In this document: positions 60,466 through 64,000 of the stretch, piece after piece
How positions within the stretch are numbered: the first letter of the stretch is position 1
Layout of the letters: every line of letters starts with the position of its first letter
NCBI GenBank assembly: GCA_045637205.1
Contig: JAZTYY010000078.1
Location: forward strand, 1 to 64,000
DNA: 64,000 nt
Source of the DNA: RGIG4608 sp045637205
Lineage (GTDB): Bacteria; Bacillota; Clostridia; Oscillospirales; CAG-272
Reading direction: 5' to 3'
Translations under genes and position numbers: made by a program
The notes under the pieces: model-generated
What the model saw: the letters and a program-made list of their open reading frames with translations, nothing else
Told to the model about the DNA's origin: nothing
The model's database searches: none

Positions 60466-60993
60466 TTAAATATCTCTAACTAATCTTTTTAGCGCCTGGC
60501 TAACGGGATAGATCAATAATCCCACGGCAAAGTTGCCTATCATATGCACAATATCAAAGGTCAATCCTGCGGCAATCCAAGTTAAAGTTTGTTCAAAGGT
60601 AAATCCAAACATCAGCGCTTGAACAGGTGCATATAAAGCACCGAAAAACAGACCGTGCAATGCACAAATTATGGGGTAAACTACAAGTGCAACTACCTTT
60701 GGCATATTCTTTGGCAAAAGCATTGTTATTCCCCAAAGAATTGTCCAAATGTAAAGATAAGGCACCCACCACGAATTAAAGCCCGCAAAAAGTCCGTTAA
60801 GCAATACGTAAACATAAATTGGTATCAATGCTTTTTTTCTAAAAACTATTGTGTAAGTCACCGTCAACATTCCAAGTAGGTGGATATTGGGTAACGCTTC
60901 CATTACTATTTTAGAAACAAACATTAACGCGCCAAGTATCGCAAAAAGACATATTTCAGTAATTGAAAGATTCCTTTTGTTTCTTTTTGACAT
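60466..60993 (-). CDS. ECF transporter S-component (predicted B12 uptake)
   Basis: This 175-aa membrane protein has about six hydrophobic segments (around 12-35, 44-62, 74-92, 98-118, 128-145, 150-168). It matches energy-coupling-factor substrate-binding components. The early helix is T-E-I-C-L-F-A-I-L-G-A-L-M-F-V-S-K and the C-terminal part is D-I-V-H-M-I-G-N-F-A-V-G-L-L-I-Y-P. S-components bind a vitamin and dock on a shared EcfAAT module encoded elsewhere. It follows a DUF4430 lipoprotein by 2 bp behind a cobalamin riboswitch, so the likely cargo is cobalamin or a precursor. The specificity is inferred from the riboswitch and partner. Confidence 0.85.
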   Translation of the reverse strand: MSKRNKRNLSITEICLFAILGALMFVSKIVMEALPNIHLLGMLTVTYTIVFRKKALIPIYVYVLLNGLFAGFNSWWVPYLYIWTILWGITMLLPKNMPKVVALVVYPIICALHGLFFGALYAPVQALMFGFTFEQTLTWIAAGLTFDIVHMIGNFAVGLLIYPVSQALKRLVRDI

Positions 60994-60995
60994 AA

Positions 60996-61460
60996 TTATT
61001 TAGTACGAACGAAAGAATATGTATATCCTTCTGTTACGTTGGTAGCATCAACACCATTTGCATACTCGCCGTTCTCATAGAACGCCCAGTAGGTTTGGTC
61101 GATATCCCAATCTGCAAGCATTCCATTTACTGTTTTAACGTAAAGTCCGTATTGGCTATCTTCACCTTCAATAAGACCAAGAGCAAGAAGTGCAGCACCA
61201 ACAGTTGTTTCATTTGTATGAATGGTAAATGTGATGGCATACCCATCTGCATCAACCTTGAACATAAAGGTTTTTGCGCCTTCACCAAGCTCTGTGTCCA
61301 TTGTGTACTTAGCAGTATTCCAAAAAGCAGGAACTTTAGATTCTTCACTTGGAACGAAGGTTGTTGTGGTTGTTTGTTTAATCAAATCGCAAGAGCAGAG
61401 TGATATCATCATTACGATGATTAAAACGAGGGATAATTTTGTAATAATTTTGGTTTTCAT
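60996..61460 (-). CDS. DUF4430 lipoprotein, transcobalamin-like
   Basis: The 154-aa protein has a signal sequence ending in S-L-C-S-C, so it is a surface lipoprotein. Residues 70-150 are a DUF4430 domain: I-T-F-T-I-H-T-N-E-T-T-V-G-A-A-L-L-A-L-G-L-I, then G-L-Y-V-K-T-V-N-G-M, then Y-W-A-F-Y-E-N-G-E-Y-A-N-G-V-D, then G-Y-T-Y-S-F-V-R-T. DUF4430 resembles the beta domain of transcobalamin and intrinsic factor, which binds B12. It starts behind the riboswitch and precedes the ECF S-component. The pair is probably a cobalamin capture and uptake system. Confidence 0.88.
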   Translation of the reverse strand: MKTKIITKLSLVLIIVMMISLCSCDLIKQTTTTTFVPSEESKVPAFWNTAKYTMDTELGEGAKTFMFKVDADGYAITFTIHTNETTVGAALLALGLIEGEDSQYGLYVKTVNGMLADWDIDQTYWAFYENGEYANGVDATNVTEGYTYSFVRTK

Positions 61461-61500
61461 TTTTGTTTCTTCCTTTCTTTTTCAAAAGGATAAAATAAAA

Positions 61501-61525
61501 GCGCCCTTTCCCAAGAAAAGCGCGC
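61501..61525 (-). terminator. Riboswitch-controlled terminator
   Basis: On the minus strand GCGCGCTTTTC and GAAAGGGCGC form a hairpin (61501-61525) followed by TTTTATTTT, between the cobalamin aptamer and the DUF4430 gene. This marks a transcriptional off-switch. Confidence 0.75.
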
Positions 61526-61544
61526 GAAAACAAGAGTACCCTGC

Positions 61545-61730
61545 CGTACCCATTTTTTACACCGTCTTCCCTATTTGCCCGAAAGTCCTTTTACGTGTCA
61601 CAGAACGATAAGCATTCCGACTTATTATCTAATGATAAAATACGGTAATGGCTGTTGCTACGGATTCACACCGTGATTTCCTTATCCCCGAATAACGCCG
61701 TCTAGCAGCGCACCCGACTAAATGAACTGT
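61545..61730 (-). promoter_or_regulatory. Cobalamin riboswitch
   Basis: The minus strand holds the aptamer features in order. A GGATAAGGAA segment is followed by ACGGTGTGAATCCGT near 61655-61672 and the CAACAGCC core near 61645-61655. Near 61605-61625 a B12-box-like AAGTCGGAATGCTTATC follows. A loop sequence capable of the kissing interaction and a terminator lie downstream. It controls the DUF4430 and ECF genes. Boundaries are approximate. Confidence 0.85.
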
Positions 61731-61792
61731 GTTTATTCTTTTGTCGATACATAATAACACATTTCTACACGTTTTTCAATAGCAAAAAAGAA

Positions 61793-61818
61793 AAATCCCT
61801 GCATTTTTGCAGGGATTT
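61793..61818 (-). terminator. Terminator of the GH3 gene
   Basis: AAATCCCTGCA (61793-61803) pairs perfectly with TGCAGGGATTT (61808-61818). T-rich sequence follows on the minus strand. Confidence 0.85.
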
Positions 61819-61823
61819 ATTCA

Positions 61824-64000
61824 TTATTTAGGCAATTTAACGCATTTTTCGCCCTTAATCAATCTAAATATTGCCTTAAATGGCTTATTATTTGCAAGAT
61901 CGACAAGTGCCCATGCCATATTGTGTGAAAGCATTCCTTCACTTGCATAGGACATTGAGCGCAAGCTCATAGTCTTCATAATCTGCCAACCAAAGTATGC
62001 ATTCTTAACCTTTGTCTCTTTATCGGGAGTTTCCTTACTGTTAGATTCAAGTGTGTATATTGTCTTAAATGCAAACATTATGAGATTATATATGAATTTG
62101 CCACCCCAAGTTTTGTATTCTCTAATGGGGGTATTCAAATCATAAGGTCTTTTAACCTCGGGTTCATCAATCTTTCTACCGATAAGGTTATCAAATTGGA
62201 AATCCTGCATATTCAAAAACTTTTCCTTAGAAACGTTATAAAGCTTTGTATATGCGGCATTTTCTTTGATTTCTTCTCCCTCTTCAACAGTAACGTTTGA
62301 TGAAAGAAGCACTGTATTAACGTCGGAGCAAACACAGAACTTATATTCACCGTTTTCAAGAGACCATTTACCGTCAATATAGTATCTTAAGTCATTAACG
62401 GGAACGTTAACACATACTGTTTTTGTTTCACCTGCCTCAAGCTGAACCTTTTCAAAGCCACGAAGCTCGCGAAGGGGCTTAACCACATTGGTTTTGGGCG
62501 CTTCAACAAAAATTTCAACAACCGCTGAACCATTTACGTCACCTGTATTCTTAACGTCAACGTAAACGTTAATCTCACCGTTTTCTTTTTCAACTCTCAT
62601 ATTGCTATATGAGAAGCTGGTATATGAAAGTCCATAGCCAAAGGGATATTTTACAGGAACACCGAAGCTTGAATAATATCTATATCCAACAAAGATGCTC
62701 TCTTTATATCTATCGTTAGTTGTTGCTGTAAATTCATCATGGAAAGGTACATCCTCGTATTTTACAGGCCATGTTTCACAAAGACGACCTGAAGGACAAG
62801 CCTTACCGAAAAGAAGCTCGTATGCTGCTTCTCCACCCTCTTCACCGGGAAGATACATATTCAAAACGGCATCAACGTTAGCTTCAAATGACATATCCAT
62901 AGGGCTTCCACCGAACATTACGAATATAACCTTTTTATTGAGCTTTGCAATCCTCTTCAAAAGATTAAGCTGATTTTGAGGAAGTGACAGTGTTTGTCTA
63001 TCAAAGCCCTCACTTTCAGCATATTCGGAAAGTCCACCGAAGAAAATAACTGTATCAGTTCTTTCAACTCTAAGCATTGCCTGCTCAATTAAAGCAAGAT
63101 CATCCTCAAAAGAGTTGAGCTTATATCCCATTTCGTATGTGTAGCTTACTTTATTATCATCAAATGCCTGCTTGGGTGTGGTAAGCTTATATGGACGAAG
63201 AAGTGATGAGCCTGCGCCCTGATAACGCATCTTTTCGAACATCTCACCAATAACAAGATATTTTCTTCCCTCTTCCAAGGGCAAAATATTATCCTTGTTC
63301 TTAAGCAAAACTGCACTGTCAACTGCAATTTCCTTAGCAAGCTCAGCATGCTCATTAAATTTAGCAGGAACTTCACCTTCAACTAAGCTTGTATTATAAA
63401 TCATATTGAGAACGCGTCTTACTGCTTGGTCAACAACATCAATTGAAAGTGTGCCGTTGTTAACTGCATCTACTATTACCTGACGGTTATGTCCAATATC
63501 TCCAGGCATTTCAAGGTCAAGACCTGCCTTAAGACCTTCAACTCTATCATTTACTGCACCCCAGTCGGACATAACAAGACCCTCAAAGCCCCAATCGTCA
63601 CGAAGAACTCCGTTAAGAAGCTCCGGATTTTCAGATGCATACTTTCCGTTAACCTTATTATAAGCACACATAACCGTTTGAGGCTTACCCTCTTTAATTA
63701 TAGGCTCAAATGCTTTAAGATATATTTCACGGTAAGCGCGCTCATCAACAATTGAATCACCAAAATAACGGTTCTTTTCATTATTATTACAAGCATAGTG
63801 CTTAACACTTGTGCCAACGCCCATGTCCTCAATTCCTCGAGTAAGGCGCGCACCAAGCTTACCTGCAATGTGGGGATCCTCACTAAAGTATTCAAAGTTT
63901 CTTCCGCAAAGAGGATTTCTTTTAATATTTACAGCGGGACCAAGAATGAGATTTACGTTATAATGACGGCACTCCTCACCCATCGCAACACCCATTTTAT
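61824..64000 (-). CDS. GH3 beta-glycosidase, 5' end beyond the window
   Basis: At least 725 residues of a GH3 enzyme are visible and the frame stays open at the window edge; the first ~100 residues of the barrel are missing. N-L-I-L-G-P-A-V-N-I-K-R-N-P-L-C-G-R-N-F-E-Y-F-S-E-D-P, then S-V-K-H-Y-A-C-N-N-N-E, then V-M-S-D-W-G-A-V (nucleophile Asp) are the catalytic-barrel motifs. An alpha/beta sandwich (E-G-F-D-R-Q-T-L-S-L) and a fibronectin-III-like domain (V-Y-V-D-V-K-N-T-G-D-V-N-G-S-A-V-V-E-I-F) follow. No signal peptide is visible. It probably hydrolyses beta-glucosides or related oligosaccharides imported into the cell. Confidence 0.92.
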   Translation of the reverse strand, partial: KMGVAMGEECRHYNVNLILGPAVNIKRNPLCGRNFEYFSEDPHIAGKLGARLTRGIEDMGVGTSVKHYACNNNEKNRYFGDSIVDERAYREIYLKAFEPIIKEGKPQTVMCAYNKVNGKYASENPELLNGVLRDDWGFEGLVMSDWGAVNDRVEGLKAGLDLEMPGDIGHNRQVIVDAVNNGTLSIDVVDQAVRRVLNMIYNTSLVEGEVPAKFNEHAELAKEIAVDSAVLLKNKDNILPLEEGRKYLVIGEMFEKMRYQGAGSSLLRPYKLTTPKQAFDDNKVSYTYEMGYKLNSFEDDLALIEQAMLRVERTDTVIFFGGLSEYAESEGFDRQTLSLPQNQLNLLKRIAKLNKKVIFVMFGGSPMDMSFEANVDAVLNMYLPGEEGGEAAYELLFGKACPSGRLCETWPVKYEDVPFHDEFTATTNDRYKESIFVGYRYYSSFGVPVKYPFGYGLSYTSFSYSNMRVEKENGEINVYVDVKNTGDVNGSAVVEIFVEAPKTNVVKPLRELRGFEKVQLEAGETKTVCVNVPVNDLRYYIDGKWSLENGEYKFCVCSDVNTVLLSSNVTVEEGEEIKENAAYTKLYNVSKEKFLNMQDFQFDNLIGRKIDEPEVKRPYDLNTPIREYKTWGGKFIYNLIMFAFKTIYTLESNSKETPDKETKVKNAYFGWQIMKTMSLRSMSYASEGMLSHNMAWALVDLANNKPFKAIFRLIKGEKCVKLPK

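Overview
This 64 kb window reads as chromosomal DNA of an uncultured gut-type member of the Clostridia (Bacillota). The evidence is AT-rich DNA with strong AGGAGG-type ribosome binding sites, near-consensus sigma-A promoters (TTGNNN, 17-nt spacer, TATAAT), U-tailed intrinsic terminators, Gram-positive lipobox signal peptides, and relatives of typical clostridial gut proteins (BspA-like repeat lipoproteins, GPH sugar symporters, a YteR-like GH105, a cobalamin riboswitch). No rRNA, complete tRNA or CRISPR array was found.

Positions 1 to about 20.5 kb are accessory DNA. The first 6 kb carries phage- or plasmid-type genes: a replication-initiator-like protein beside three 22-bp iterons, a DUF669-like protein, a DNA-binding regulator with its own operator, a serine recombinase and a DUF4314-like mini-gene. 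A peptide deformylase and a stand-alone TipAS domain follow. From 17.7 kb down to 6.8 kb a co-directional minus-strand defence operon runs from one strong promoter. Its order is a small HTH protein, an m5C methylase, a DUF3883 nuclease-like protein, a second m5C methylase, an Mrr-type endonuclease, a NUDIX hydrolase, an SPPY-type amino-methyltransferase, a protein with both a MORC/HSP90-like and a histidine-kinase-like ATPase module, and a receiver-domain-like protein.

Between 18.0 and 20.5 kb a 2449-bp unit carrying one gene, an OLD-like ATPase/TOPRIM nuclease, splits a tRNA-Pro sequence. A 14-bp repeat lies at both ends; joining the flanks at this repeat recreates the tRNA body. A three-site array (GYTACGCA, spaced 22 and 12 bp) lies about 170 bp before each copy of the repeat, although the surrounding DNA is unrelated. 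No recombinase lies inside the unit. This looks like a minimal defence cassette moved in trans and is the best candidate for something new here.

From 20.5 kb on, the DNA looks like core chromosome with niche genes. It holds pfkA, a phage tail-protein remnant, a 2171-residue surface lipoprotein (20 cysteine repeats, then a long leucine-rich region), a WYL regulator operon, and a glycan operon (membrane-anchored unknown protein, sugar isomerase/epimerase, GPH symporter, GH105) next to a GH38 enzyme. A 1356-residue lipoprotein follows; its leader can fold over its own start codon. Then come a zinc-ribbon/InlB-repeat membrane protein, a TetR regulator with an operator, GH31, a flavin reductase, a diacylglycerol-kinase-like enzyme, a secreted endonuclease I with a lipoprotein partner, a TetM-like GTPase fused to an NYN nuclease, an AlkD-like protein, a B12-riboswitch operon (DUF4430 lipoprotein plus ECF S-component) and a GH3 enzyme cut by the window edge.

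The host genes describe a glycan-degrading, B12-scavenging gut bacterium. The accessory half is a layered anti-phage island at a tRNA integration site.
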